From contig NZ_JAGPOT010000011.1 in the NCBI RefSeq assembly GCF_018224015.1, positions 1 through 64,000 on the forward strand: a DNA stretch of 64,000 nt. The letters run 5' to 3'. Within the stretch, counting starts at the first letter, position 1. Every line of letters starts with the position of its first letter. Positions 34,253 to 42,711 of this stretch are shown piece by piece. A program made the position numbers and the translations under genes. The notes below the pieces were generated by a model. That model had not been told where the DNA came from and did not search any database. It saw only the letters and a program-made list of their open reading frames with translations. The DNA is from Pseudarthrobacter albicanus (GTDB lineage: Bacteria > Actinomycetota > Actinomycetes > Actinomycetales > Micrococcaceae).

Positions 34253-35844
34253 GGCTGGACCTTCCCCTCGACGAGCCGGGCGGTAAAGACAGCGCCGCCA
34301 TCGTTGTGCACCGAAAGCTGCCCGCCGCGGCGTTTGCACACAACGCGTGTCAGCGCCAGGCCATAACCCCTGCCACCTTCGGTGGTGGGCCGTTTAGTGG
34401 TGAATCCCTGCCGGAAGATTGCCTCCATGTCTTCCGGCAGGACCCCGGGGCCGGAGTCCCGGACGACGACCCGCAACTGGTCCCCGCCGTCGTCGACCAG
34501 GACTTCAACAGCTGCGTCCGGCGCGCCGGTCACGGCATCGAGGGCGTTGTCCACCAGATTCCCGACGACCGTCGTCAGATCCCGGGACAAGTCCTCATCC
34601 ACGCGGCCCAGATGTGACTCCGCGGAAAGCTGCAGTGACACTCCCCGCTCGGCCGCCAGGCTCGACTTCGCAATGAGCAGTGCCGCCAAGGCCGGGTCCT
34701 CGATCCTGCCGGTAACTTCGTCGTTGAGCCGGGTCCGGTCCACGGTTGCGCCGTTCACGAACTGCACGACGGAATCGTACTCCCCGATCTGGATCAGGCC
34801 GGAGATGACGTGCAGCTGGTTGGCGAATTCGTGGGCCTGGGCGCGGAGGGTATCGGTCGCGGTGCGCGTCGTCCCCAGCTCCCGCTCCAGCGATGAGAGC
34901 TCCGTGCGGTCACGAAGGGTGGTCACGGAGCCGATGGTTCGTCCGCGGGAAACCATAGGCATGCGGTTGAGGACAACCAGCCGCTCGCCCACCAGGACCA
35001 GCCTGTCCGGGCCCGGCTGGTCCTGTGTGAGGACCTCCCGCAGCGCCGGCTCCACCGCCAGGCTGTTGAGGTTTTTGCCCACGCAGTCCGGCGACAGATT
35101 CAGCAGCTGCCGGGCGCTTTCGTTCACAACCGTGATTCGCTCATGCGGATCCAGGGCCACCACGCCCTCTTTCAGCCCGTGCAGCATGGCCTCGCGGTTC
35201 TCCACCAGGCCTGTGATTTCCTTGGGCTCCATGCCGAGGGTCTGCCGCTTGACCCGGCGCGCGAGGAGCAGGGATCCGGCGACACCGAGTACGCTGGCCA
35301 CGCCCAGGTAGATGAGCAGATCGGGCACGGCGTCGCCCAGCCGCTCCCAGGTGGAAGGGTAGTTCCGGCTGATGGAGGCTACACCGATCATGGCTCCGGT
35401 ATCGTCCAGGACCGGAACGTGGGCGGAGAGCAAGGGCGTGGCGGATCCGCCCACCACTCCGGTCCAGGCACGGCCCTCCATGACCCGGCTTGCTCCCAGC
35501 TCCAGCGGGCGCCCCAACAGCCCGGGGTCCGATGACGCCACCACCGTCCGGTCCAGCTTTGCCAAGGCGACTTGGGAAGAGCCGGAGACCGTCCGGACCG
35601 ACTCCGCCACCGCGGGCAACGCTGAACCCCGGCCCGGCTTTGCCGCAGGAAGCAACTCACGGACGGCGGGGTTGTTGCCCAGCGTTTCGGCAGCTGACAG
35701 CGCCCGGCGGCCCTCGATCCGCTCAAAAGCGGCGGCGGACTGCGCCAAGGAAATCGCGACAACGGCCACCAGGACGGCCAGGACAATCAGCAGCTGCAGA
35801 ACCAGGTATTGCCCGGCAAGGGACATTCCTCTGCGTCGAGTCAC
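34249..35844 (-). CDS. CitA/DcuS-type sensor histidine kinase
   Basis: A 531-residue membrane sensor. Helix 1 is near residues 14-34 (LVLQLLIVLAVLVAVVAISL). A periplasmic PAS-like (PDC) domain follows (TVVASSDPGLLGRPLELG, VPVLDDTGAMIGVASISR), then helix 2 near 170-190 (LLIYLGVASVLGVAGSLLLA). A cytosolic PAS (GLKEGVVALDPHERITVVNE) comes next. The DcuS/CitA-type H box is AQAHEFANQLHVISGLIQ. The ATPase domain has NLVDNALDAV, DSGPGVLPEDM and GRGYGLAL. The family senses citrate, succinate or similar acids outside the cell. It is divergent from tctCBA, so the ligand is probably a tricarboxylate. Confidence 0.93.
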   Translation of the reverse strand: MTRRRGMSLAGQYLVLQLLIVLAVLVAVVAISLAQSAAAFERIEGRRALSAAETLGNNPAVRELLPAAKPGRGSALPAVAESVRTVSGSSQVALAKLDRTVVASSDPGLLGRPLELGASRVMEGRAWTGVVGGSATPLLSAHVPVLDDTGAMIGVASISRNYPSTWERLGDAVPDLLIYLGVASVLGVAGSLLLARRVKRQTLGMEPKEITGLVENREAMLHGLKEGVVALDPHERITVVNESARQLLNLSPDCVGKNLNSLAVEPALREVLTQDQPGPDRLVLVGERLVVLNRMPMVSRGRTIGSVTTLRDRTELSSLERELGTTRTATDTLRAQAHEFANQLHVISGLIQIGEYDSVVQFVNGATVDRTRLNDEVTGRIEDPALAALLIAKSSLAAERGVSLQLSAESHLGRVDEDLSRDLTTVVGNLVDNALDAVTGAPDAAVEVLVDDGGDQLRVVVRDSGPGVLPEDMEAIFRQGFTTKRPTTEGGRGYGLALTRVVCKRRGGQLSVHNDGGAVFTARLVEGKVQP

Positions 35845-36033
35845 ATACCGTCTTTCCTTGTGGTGGTTCAGCCGGCTTCCTGGAGAGGGAGCCGGGGCGC
35901 GTCCTGGATCCCAATCCGCCGCGGTGGGGTGAACTATACCCCAACATTGCAGCCCCGGTTCCGGCGCGGCCGGGGCCGTGGTGGGAGCCGGAAACGTGAA
36001 CGCAATGAACTTAACTTTCTCTGGTTACACAAG

Positions 36034-36049
36034 AGTGATGCCTATCACT
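36034..36049. promoter_or_regulatory. AGTGA-N6-TCACT, CRP/GlxR-like site upstream of tctC
   Basis: The symmetric half-sites GTGA and TCAC are 6 bp apart, as in the CRP/GlxR consensus TGTGA-N6-TCACA; both outermost bases differ. The site lies in the regulator/tct divergent intergenic region, about 65 bp upstream of the tctC start. Confidence 0.4.
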
Positions 36050-36071
36050 TCCGCACCTAGCATCAGATCAC

Positions 36072-36087
36072 CAGCCAGATATGGCTG
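36072..36087. promoter_or_regulatory. CAGCCA-N4-TGGCTG palindrome near the tctC start
   Basis: A perfect 6-bp inverted repeat with a 4-bp spacer lies 28 bp upstream of the tctC ATG. It could bind the CitB-like response regulator or affect the transcript leader; no consensus is known to me. Confidence 0.35.
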
Positions 36088-36114
36088 ATCAGTTTTAGTG
36101 AGAAGAGGAACACC

Positions 36115-37125
36115 ATGCGCCAGATCCGCGCATTGCGAATTGCCGCCGTCGCTGCCGGCATCGCCCTGATGGCCACCGGCTGCGGTGCGACCGGCAAGAG
36201 CTCCACCGGTCCCGCCAGCTCCGGCGCCGCTGCAGGCCCCGTGACGGGGCTGCAGATCCTGGTCCCCAACACCGCCGGCGGCGGTTACGACACCACCGCC
36301 CGGGCGGCGGCGAAGGTTCTCGACGATGAGAAGATCGCCACGAACACCGAGGTGTTCAACCTCGCCGGCGCCGGCGGCACCGTGGGGCTGGCCCGCGTGG
36401 TCAACGAGAAGGGCAACGGCGACCTGGCCATGCTGATGGGCCTTGGCGTGGTGGGCGCGAGCTACACGAACAAGTCCCAATCCAAGCTGACGGACACCAC
36501 TCCCCTGGCCAAGCTCATCGAAGAGCCGGGCGCGATCATGGTCGGCAAGGATTCGCCCTACAAGACCATCGGCGACCTCGTCAAAGCTTGGAAGGCGGAT
36601 CCGGGTTCCATCAGCGTAGGCGGCGGCTCCTCGCCCGGCGGCCCGGACCACCTCCTGCCGATGCAGCTTGCCGGCGCGGTCGGCATCGATGCGACAAAGG
36701 TCAACTTTGTCTCCTACGACGGCGGCGGCGCTCTTCTTCCGGCCATCCTCGGAAACAAGCTGGGCTTCGCCGCGTCGGGGGCCGGTGAGTACCTCAGCCA
36801 GATCAAGTCCGGTGAGGTCCGCGTCCTGGCCACCAGCGGGGACAATCGTCTTGACGGCGTCGATGCGCCGACCCTGAAGGAATCGGGCATTGACCTGGTC
36901 TTCAGCAACTGGCGCGGCGTCGTGGCACCCCCCGGGATCAGCGATGCGGACAAGGCATCCCTGATCGCCGCCTTGGAGAAGATGTACGGAAGCCAGGCTT
37001 GGAAGGAAGTCCTCAAGACGCGGGGCTGGACCGACGCGTTCCTCACCGGGGATGAGTTCAAGACCTTCCTGACCGAGCAGGACAAGCGGGTGGCCGACGT
37101 ACTGACCAAGCTTGGGCTGGCGTGA
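36115..37125 (+). CDS. tctC: Tripartite tricarboxylate transporter substrate-binding lipoprotein
   Basis: The 336-residue extracytoplasmic receptor TctC binds citrate-like acids and delivers them to TctAB. It has a lipoprotein signal (MRQIRALRIAAVAAGIALMA, then TGC with acyl-Cys23). The mature part shows NTAGGGYDTTARAAAKVLDD, NLAGAGGTVGLARVVNEKG, the family VGGGSSPGGPDHLL segment and FVSYDGGGALLPAILGNKLGF. An AGAAGAGGA-type site precedes ATG 36115. It overlaps tctB by four bases (GTGA). The two-component genes are divergent, with CRP-like and palindromic sites between. Confidence 0.95.
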   Translation: MRQIRALRIAAVAAGIALMATGCGATGKSSTGPASSGAAAGPVTGLQILVPNTAGGGYDTTARAAAKVLDDEKIATNTEVFNLAGAGGTVGLARVVNEKGNGDLAMLMGLGVVGASYTNKSQSKLTDTTPLAKLIEEPGAIMVGKDSPYKTIGDLVKAWKADPGSISVGGGSSPGGPDHLLPMQLAGAVGIDATKVNFVSYDGGGALLPAILGNKLGFAASGAGEYLSQIKSGEVRVLATSGDNRLDGVDAPTLKESGIDLVFSNWRGVVAPPGISDADKASLIAALEKMYGSQAWKEVLKTRGWTDAFLTGDEFKTFLTEQDKRVADVLTKLGLA

Positions 37126-37625
37126 GTTCCTTAGCCACCAAACTCAAAGGCCGCTCCGAGCTGGGGGTCGCCCTCCTGCTCGGGGCGGCCGGCGGGCTCG
37201 TCCTGTGGGACGCCGCCGGCCTTGTCACTCCGTACTCCAAGTCGGACCCTGTCGGACCCAAGACCGTTCCCTACCTCGTCGCGGGCCTCCTGATCGTCTG
37301 CGCGGTAATGCTGGCCATCAACGTTCTCCGTGGCGGCCACGGCGAAGCGGAAGGCGGCGAAGACGTCGACCTGACCCACCCTGCCGACTGGAAGACAGTG
37401 CTCCCCCTCGTTGGCGCTTTCGTGGCCAATATCCTGCTGATCGATTGGGCCGGCTGGGTCATTGCCGGGACCGTCCTCTTTTGGGGCAGCGTCCTGGCCC
37501 TGGGCAGCCGGCGCTATGTCCGCGACGGCCTCATCTCCGTAGCCCTGTCCCTCCTGACCTTCTACGGCTTCTACCTCGGCTTGGGGATCTCCCTCCCCGC
37601 CGGCCTGCTGGAAGGGATTCTCTAA
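37122..37625 (+). CDS. tctB: Tripartite tricarboxylate transporter small subunit
   Basis: A 167-residue protein with four predicted helices (LGVALLLGAAGGLVLWDAAG, YLVAGLLIVCAVMLAINVL, LPLVGAFVANILLIDWAGWV, LISVALSLLTFYGFYLGLGI), as expected for TctB. GTG 37122 overlaps the tctC stop. tctA starts one base after its stop, so the three subunits are produced together. Confidence 0.9.
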   Translation: MSSLATKLKGRSELGVALLLGAAGGLVLWDAAGLVTPYSKSDPVGPKTVPYLVAGLLIVCAVMLAINVLRGGHGEAEGGEDVDLTHPADWKTVLPLVGAFVANILLIDWAGWVIAGTVLFWGSVLALGSRRYVRDGLISVALSLLTFYGFYLGLGISLPAGLLEGIL

Positions 37626-39287
37626 ATGGACGTCTTCACCTCCCTCATGGACGGCTTTGCCACCGCCCTGACACCCATGAACCTCCTCTACGCCGTGATC
37701 GGCGTTATCCTGGGCACCGCCGTCGGCGTCCTGCCGGGACTGGGCCCGGCGATGACCGTGGCCCTGCTGCTTCCCGTGACGTCTGTACTGGAGCCCACGA
37801 GCGCTTTCATCATGTTCGCCGGCATCTACTACGGCGGCATGTACGGCGGATCCACCACCTCCATCCTGCTCAACACGCCCGGTGAGTCTTCCTCGGTGGT
37901 CACGGCCATCGAGGGCCACAAGATGGCTAAGGCCGGCAGGGCCGCCCAGGCGCTGGCGACGGCAGCCATCGGCTCGTTCGTGGCCGGCACCATCGGCACC
38001 ACACTGCTGGCCGTCTGTGCACCTATCGTGGTCAAATTCGCGGTCAGTCTGGGTTCCCCCAGCTACTTCGCCATCATGGTCCTTTCACTCCTTGCCGTTA
38101 CTGCCGTGCTGGGGTCCTCCCGGCTCCGCGGCTTTGCCTCGCTGGGCCTGGGCCTGGCGATCGGCCTGATCGGGATGGACTCTGTCACGGGACAGCGGCG
38201 GCTCACCTTCGGCCAACCGCTGCTCACCGACGGCCTGGACATTGTGGTGGTGGCCGTCGCCATCTTCGCCGTGGGTGAAGCCCTGTGGGTGGCCGCCCAC
38301 CTGCGCCGGACCCCCCTTAACGTCATCCCGGTGGGGAAGCCCTGGATGGGCAAGCAGGACTGGAAGCGGTCCTGGAAGCCCTGGCTGCGGGGAACCGCCT
38401 TCGGCTTCCCGTTCGGTGCGCTTCCGGCCGGCGGCGCCGAGATCCCGACCTTCCTGTCCTACGTCACGGAAAAGCGCCTCAGCAAGCACCCCGAGGAGTT
38501 CGGACATGGCGCCATCGAGGGTGTTGCCGGGCCGGAAGCCGCGAACAACGCATCCGCGGCCGGCACACTGACCCCGCTGCTGGCGATGGGGCTACCTACC
38601 AACGCCACCGCGGCGGTGATGCTGGCAGCGTTCACCGGGTACGGCATCCAGCCCGGACCTCAGCTGTTCGAGAGCCAGGGGCCCCTGGTGTGGGCACTGA
38701 TTGCCAGCCTCTTCATCGGCAATTTCCTGCTCCTGATCATCAACCTGCCCTTGGCACCCCTGTGGGCCAAACTCCTGCAGCTGCCGCGTCCCTACCTGTA
38801 TGCGGGAATCCTGTTCTTCGCCACGCTGGGCGCCTACTCGGTGAACCTGCAGGCGTTCGACCTGGTGCTCCTGCTGGTGCTCGGCGCGCTCGGGTTCATG
38901 ATGAGGCGCTTCGGACTCCCCGTGCTCCCACTCATCCTCGGCGTGATCCTGGGGCCGCGTCTCGAGGGCCAGCTGCGCCAGACCCTGCAGCTCAGCGCGG
39001 GCAACCCCGCCGGTCTCTGGAGCGAACCCATCGCCGTCGGGATCTTCATCATCGTGGCGATCATCCTCGTCTGGCCGCTGCTGCTCAAGCTGTGGCGCCG
39101 CAGCCGCCCGCAGACGGCGATGGCCTCCACGGGCGGTTCGGACGGTACCGGTACCGCCAATGGCACGGACGTGCTGCCGGAAGATGCGGCCGCCGAACTT
39201 CCCGCGGACAACGTCACCACCCCTGCGGAACATGCCTACAGCAACAATGAACCCGTCCACAGCCGGCGGCGACAGGAGAAACCATGA
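37626..39287 (+). CDS. tctA: Tripartite tricarboxylate transporter large permease
   Basis: The 553-residue channel subunit has about 12 helices and the two family signatures: [20 protein letters not shown] with [25 protein letters not shown] (residues about 40-90), and [19 protein letters not shown] near 260 with [30 protein letters not shown]. It transports citrate-like acids with Na+ or H+ in partnership with TctB and TctC. The last 60 residues are a polar tail. Its ATGA stop overlaps the start of the universal stress protein remnant. Confidence 0.95.
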   Translation: MDVFTSLMDGFATALTPMNLLYAVIGVILGTAVGVLPGLGPAMTVALLLPVTSVLEPTSAFIMFAGIYYGGMYGGSTTSILLNTPGESSSVVTAIEGHKMAKAGRAAQALATAAIGSFVAGTIGTTLLAVCAPIVVKFAVSLGSPSYFAIMVLSLLAVTAVLGSSRLRGFASLGLGLAIGLIGMDSVTGQRRLTFGQPLLTDGLDIVVVAVAIFAVGEALWVAAHLRRTPLNVIPVGKPWMGKQDWKRSWKPWLRGTAFGFPFGALPAGGAEIPTFLSYVTEKRLSKHPEEFGHGAIEGVAGPEAANNASAAGTLTPLLAMGLPTNATAAVMLAAFTGYGIQPGPQLFESQGPLVWALIASLFIGNFLLLIINLPLAPLWAKLLQLPRPYLYAGILFFATLGAYSVNLQAFDLVLLLVLGALGFMMRRFGLPVLPLILGVILGPRLEGQLRQTLQLSAGNPAGLWSEPIAVGIFIIVAIILVWPLLLKLWRRSRPQTAMASTGGSDGTGTANGTDVLPEDAAAELPADNVTTPAEHAYSNNEPVHSRRRQEKP

Positions 39288-39588
39288 GCATCATCGTCGG
39301 ATACGTTCCCACTCCCGAAGGGGAGGCAGCCTTGGAACACGCCGTCACCGAGGCGCGAAAGAGCCAGAAGCTCCTGGTAGTCATCACCTCATCCTGCAGC
39401 CGGTCCGTGGCAACGATGCAGCAAGCGAGGTCCTGCAGGCGGCCGAGGAGTACCGTGCGGACCTGATCGTCATCGGCCTGCGGAAACGCACGCCGGTGGG
39501 GAAACTGATCATGGGCAGCACAGCCCAGCAGATCCTCCTCGAAGCGGACTGCCCCATCCTCGCCGTCAAGGCGGTGCCGGCGGCCTAG
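39284..39588 (+). pseudogene. Universal stress protein with internal deletion
   Basis: The gene starts inside the tctA stop (ATGA) with [20 protein letters not shown] and VTEARKSQKLLVVI, the normal first strand-helix-strand of a UspA domain. Then 100 or so bases that should encode the middle of the domain are missing. Sequence resumes in another frame with LQPVRGNDAASEVLQAAEEY, RADLIVIGLRKRTPVGKLIM and GSTAQQILLEADCPILAVK. The C-terminal ATP-binding region (GKLIMGSTAQQ) is intact. The 305 bp present are too short for the usual 140 residues. A deletion of about 35 codons plus frame change makes a functional product unlikely. An intact copy commonly ends tct operons. Confidence 0.75.
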
Positions 39589-39613
39589 CTGGCTGAACAG
39601 AGGTGCACGCGGC

Positions 39614-39645
39614 AAGGGCCGGAGGCTGTCCAGCTTCCGGCCCTT
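39614..39645. terminator. 15-bp hairpin followed by TTT, tct operon terminator
   Basis: AAGGGCCGGAGGCTG (39614-39628) pairs with CAGCTTCCGGCCCTT (39631-39645), with one mismatch and a tight loop, followed by TTTGTCG. It lies 26 bases after the operon. Confidence 0.7.
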
Positions 39646-39697
39646 TGTCGTAGGTGGACCAATCCGCCTATGACGGCGGCCGTGGCAACACCGCGCT

Positions 39698-40531
39698 TTA
39701 GCGCCCGGCGCGGCGCAGGGTGGATTCCGCGTGCTTGAGGATGGGCCCGTCGACCATCTTGCCGTTGAACGCGAACACGCCGCTTCCGGCGGCCGCAGCA
39801 GCAGCCAGGAGTTCGGCCGCCACGGCGAGCTCGGCGTCGGAGGGCGCGTACGCCGCCCGGACGGCGGCGACCTGGCCCGGGTGGATGCAGGCCTTGGACC
39901 CGAAACCGGAGGCGACGGCGTCGCGGGCTTCCGCGGCCAGCCCGTCCAGGTCCGGGATGTTGACGTAGACCGCGTCGATGGCTTCCTTGCCGAAGGCGCC
40001 CGCGGCGAGGAGCACCGTGGAGCGGGCGTGCAGTGCGACGGCGCGGTAGGCGCCGTCGTCGGTCCGGCTGGAGGTCCCGCCGAGGGAGGCGAGCAGGTCC
40101 TCGGCGCCCCACATCAGGCCCACCACGTTCGGCTCGGCGGCGATCGCGGCGGCGTTCAGGATGCCCGCCGCCGTCTCGCAGAGCGCAATCACGCTGAATC
40201 CCCCAAGCTTCTTGAGCTGGTCCGTGCTTTCGGCCTTGGCGAGCATGACGTGGCGGTACGGGGTGTGCTTGAGGCAGTGCAGGTCCTTCTCGAACTCCTC
40301 CGTGCCGGCGGGGTTGATCCGGATGATGGTGCGGCTCGGGTCCAGTTCCGGGACGTCGCCCGCGGAACCGAGCTGGGCGAGGATGGCGCCGCGGGCCCGC
40401 TGCTTGTCGGCAGGAGCGACGGCGTCCTCCAGGTCCACGATCACGCCGTCGGAGCGCTCGGCGGCCTTCTGGTAGCGCTCGGGACGGTCGGCGGGGCAGA
40501 ACAGCAGGGCGGGGCCCATCAGGAAGCTCAT
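39698..40531 (-). CDS. CitE-like acyl-CoA lyase (HpcH/HpaI aldolase family)
   Basis: The 277-residue enzyme belongs to the citrate lyase beta-like aldolases. GPALLFCPADRPERYQKAAERSDGVIVDLEDAV at residues 5-37 includes the magnesium-site region. RIN, AKAEST, ALCETAAGILNAAAIAAEP and LMWGAEDLLASLGG follow, then GFGSKACIHPGQV. Its position at the end of a MaoC, CoA-transferase, acyl-CoA dehydrogenase, carboxylase operon is that of M. tuberculosis Rv2498c, a CitE-like lyase linked to leucine and itaconate breakdown. I infer cleavage of 3-hydroxy-3-methylglutaryl-CoA to acetyl-CoA and acetoacetate, possibly with citramalyl-CoA as a second substrate. The ATG at 40531 (MSFLMGPAL) is chosen over a longer frame. 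Confidence 0.88.
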   Translation of the reverse strand: MSFLMGPALLFCPADRPERYQKAAERSDGVIVDLEDAVAPADKQRARGAILAQLGSAGDVPELDPSRTIIRINPAGTEEFEKDLHCLKHTPYRHVMLAKAESTDQLKKLGGFSVIALCETAAGILNAAAIAAEPNVVGLMWGAEDLLASLGGTSSRTDDGAYRAVALHARSTVLLAAGAFGKEAIDAVYVNIPDLDGLAAEARDAVASGFGSKACIHPGQVAAVRAAYAPSDAELAVAAELLAAAAAAGSGVFAFNGKMVDGPILKHAESTLRRAGR

Positions 40532-40548
40532 GTATCCATTGTCCCCCG

Positions 40549-41088
40549 TTACGCCGTCCGCGCCTGCGCTTCTGCGTGCGCCTCGCGCGTCCACATCAGG
40601 GCGCTGCGGGTGGCGAGGGCCACCACGTCGCCGTGCTGGTTCCGGCCGGTGTGCTTCAGGGTCACGATGCCCTGGCCGGGGCGTGAGGCGGAGAGCCGCT
40701 TCCCCGCCACCACCGTCTCCGTGTAGAGGGTGTCCCCGTGGTACATCGGGTGCGGGAAGGACACATCCGTCAGGCCCAGCTGGGCGATGATGGTGCCCTG
40801 CGTGAGCTGGGGAACGGACTGGCCCACCACGGTGGCGAGGGTGAACATCGAATTCACCAGCCGTTGGCCGAACGGCTGGTCCGCGCTCCAGGCCGCGTCG
40901 AGGTGCAGCGCCTGGGTGTTCATGGTCATGGTGGTGAACAGGACGTTGTCCGTCTCCGTGACCGTGCGGCCGGGCCGGTGGGCGTAGACCACGCCTTCTT
41001 CGAGCTCGTCGAAGTAGAGCCCGCGCTGCTCAATCACCCGCGGGCTGCCGGTGGTTGAGCTTGTCGAAACCCCGGCTGCGTCGCTCAT
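40549..41088 (-). CDS. MaoC-family dehydratase
   Basis: A 179-residue hot-dog-fold protein. The core is [44 protein letters not shown], with the hydratase-2-like Asp and His at TETDN and [19 protein letters not shown] follows. It may hydrate or dehydrate a branched acyl-CoA in the leucine pathway, such as 3-methylglutaconyl-CoA. The first 15 codons ([15 protein letters not shown]) are written by a palindromic repeat (41049-41073). A start at V18 ([15 protein letters not shown]) would avoid this and is plausible. The start codon overlaps the CoA-transferase B stop by four bases (ATGA). Confidence 0.85.
   Translation of the reverse strand: MSDAAGVSTSSTTGSPRVIEQRGLYFDELEEGVVYAHRPGRTVTETDNVLFTTMTMNTQALHLDAAWSADQPFGQRLVNSMFTLATVVGQSVPQLTQGTIIAQLGLTDVSFPHPMYHGDTLYTETVVAGKRLSASRPGQGIVTLKHTGRNQHGDVVALATRSALMWTREAHAEAQARTA
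41049..41073. repeat. GGTTGAGCTTGTCGAAACC repeat, left copy
   Basis: The sequence CGGTGGTTGAGCTTGTCG continues to GAAACCCC at 41073. Its complement occurs at 42660-42684 with two mismatches in 25. The copy lies inside the 5' end of the MaoC reading frame. The two copies flank the CoA-transferase genes in opposite orientation. Confidence 0.85.
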
Positions 41089-41837
41089 ACGGTCAGTTCC
41101 TGGTCTTCCTCGAAGAGGTCGGCGCCGGTTGCCGCGGCGACGTCCTCCACCGACACGTTGGGCGCCAGCTCCCGCAGCACCAGCCGGGACGTCCCGCCGT
41201 CGGACACGACGTCGATCACGGCGAGGTCCGTGATGATCCGGTCCACGCAGGCCCTGCCCGTCAGGGGCAGCGTGCAGCGTTCCACGATCTTCGGCCTGCC
41301 GTTGCGGTCCACGTGCTCCATCATCACGATCACCTTCTTGGCGCCGAAGACCAGGTCCATCGCGCCGCCCATGCCCTTGACCATCTTGCCCGGAACCATC
41401 CAGTTGGCCAGGTCCCCGTTGACGGCGACTTCCATGGCGCCGAGCACCGCCACATCCACGTGCCCGCCCCGGATCATGCCGAACGAGGCGGCCGAATCGA
41501 AGAACGCGGCACCCTTGTTGACCGTGACGGTTTCCTTGCCGGCGTTGATCAGGTCCGGATCGACCTCATCCTCTCCCGGGTACGGGCCGACGCCCAGGAT
41601 GCCGTTCTCCGAATGCAGGACCACCTCGATGCCGGCGGGAATGTAATTGGGGATCAGCGTGGGCATTCCGATGCCGAGGTTGACGTACTGGCCGTTCCGC
41701 AGTTCCTGCGCCACCCGGGCGGCCAGTTCATTGCGCGTCCACCCCTTGATTCCGGGGTGCTCGACGGCGGAGCGCCGGTATTCGTGCCGGACGGCTTCGG
41801 GACGGGGAGGTTCGCCCTGCGGGCTGAGGGTTTCCAC
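41085..41837 (-). CDS. scoB: 3-oxoacid CoA-transferase subunit B
   Basis: The 250-residue subunit B has the catalytic glutamate motif [43 protein letters not shown] comes before it, and [19 protein letters not shown] and [17 protein letters not shown] sequence after. With subunit A it moves CoA from succinyl-CoA to acetoacetate, which is made when leucine is broken down. The start is GTG 41837 (VETLSPQGE), nine bases after AGGAG; the longer upstream frame overlaps subunit A. The N-terminal 25 residues ([20 protein letters not shown]) are a family-variable leader. The pair is framed by inverted copies of a GGTTGAGCTTGTCG repeat. Confidence 0.9.
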   Translation of the reverse strand: METLSPQGEPPRPEAVRHEYRRSAVEHPGIKGWTRNELAARVAQELRNGQYVNLGIGMPTLIPNYIPAGIEVVLHSENGILGVGPYPGEDEVDPDLINAGKETVTVNKGAAFFDSAASFGMIRGGHVDVAVLGAMEVAVNGDLANWMVPGKMVKGMGGAMDLVFGAKKVIVMMEHVDRNGRPKIVERCTLPLTGRACVDRIITDLAVIDVVSDGGTSRLVLRELAPNVSVEDVAAATGADLFEEDQELTV

Positions 41838-41839
41838 GG

Positions 41840-42646
41840 CTATGCTCCTGCCTGATCGGTGGTGCCGGAGGTGGTGCGGGACGTGGTGCCGGCTGCCGGC
41901 GCCGCGACGGTCCGCTTTTCGATCCGCTTCTCGACCCCGGGCACGAAGACCACCCGCTGGACGAAGATGCCGGGAACGTGGACGTGCTCCGGGTCCAGCT
42001 CCCCCGGCTCCACGAGTTCCTCGACCTCTGCGATGGTGATCTTCCCCGCCATCGCGCACAGGGGGTTGAAGTTCATGGCGGTGGCGTGGAAGACGAGGTT
42101 GCCGTGGCGGTCGCCCTTCCAGGCGTGGACCAGGCCGAAGTCCGGCGTCAGCGACTGTTCCAGGACGTACTCGGCGCCGTTAAACGTGCGGACTTCTTTC
42201 GGGGCGGAGGCGATCTCGACGTTGCCCCCGGCGTCGTACTTTTGCGGCAGTCCGCCCTCGGACACCTGGGTGCCGACGCCCGCCGGCGTGTAGAACGCGG
42301 GGATGCCGGCCCCGCCGGCGCGCAGCTTTTCGGCCAGGGTTCCCTGCGGGGTGAGGACCACCTCGAGTTCGCCGGCAAGGTACTGCCGGGCGAACTCCTT
42401 GTTTTCCCCCACGTAGGAGCTGATGGTGCGGCGGATCCGGCCGTCCTTCAGCAGGATTCCCAGCCCCCAGTCATCGACGCCGCAGTTGTTGCTGACGGTT
42501 TCCAGGTTGGTGGTGCCGTGCCCGTGCAGGGCATCGATCAGGGCCACGGGGATGCCGCAGAGCCCGAACCCGCCGACGGCGAGGGAGGCGCCGTCGGAAA
42601 TATCCGCCACGGCCTCGGCGGCGCTGGCAACAACTTTGTTGATCAT
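41840..42646 (-). CDS. scoA: 3-oxoacid CoA-transferase subunit A
   Basis: The 268-residue subunit A starts [20 protein letters not shown] and has the glycine-rich CoA-binding motif [17 protein letters not shown] near residue 26, then [78 protein letters not shown] is the usual subunit A middle. The ATG at 42646 has an AAAGGA site; the M at 42682 is rejected because it lies in the flanking repeat. It lies ahead of subunit B in the transcript and ends 2 bp before the subunit B start. Confidence 0.9.
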   Translation of the reverse strand: MINKVVASAAEAVADISDGASLAVGGFGLCGIPVALIDALHGHGTTNLETVSNNCGVDDWGLGILLKDGRIRRTISSYVGENKEFARQYLAGELEVVLTPQGTLAEKLRAGGAGIPAFYTPAGVGTQVSEGGLPQKYDAGGNVEIASAPKEVRTFNGAEYVLEQSLTPDFGLVHAWKGDRHGNLVFHATAMNFNPLCAMAGKITIAEVEELVEPGELDPEHVHVPGIFVQRVVFVPGVEKRIEKRTVAAPAAGTTSRTTSGTTDQAGA

Positions 42647-42659
42647 CGTGGTCCTTTCA

Positions 42660-42684
42660 GGGGTCTCGACAAGCTCGACCACCG
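42660..42684. repeat. GGTTGAGCTTGTCGAAACC repeat, right inverted copy
   Basis: GGGGTCTCGACAAGCTCG followed by ACCACCG is the complement of the 41049-41073 element, with 23 of 25 positions matching. It lies between the acyl-CoA dehydrogenase stop region and scoA. Confidence 0.85.
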
Positions 42685-42711
42685 GGTGGAAAGTTGCGGC
42701 CAGCGGGCCGG

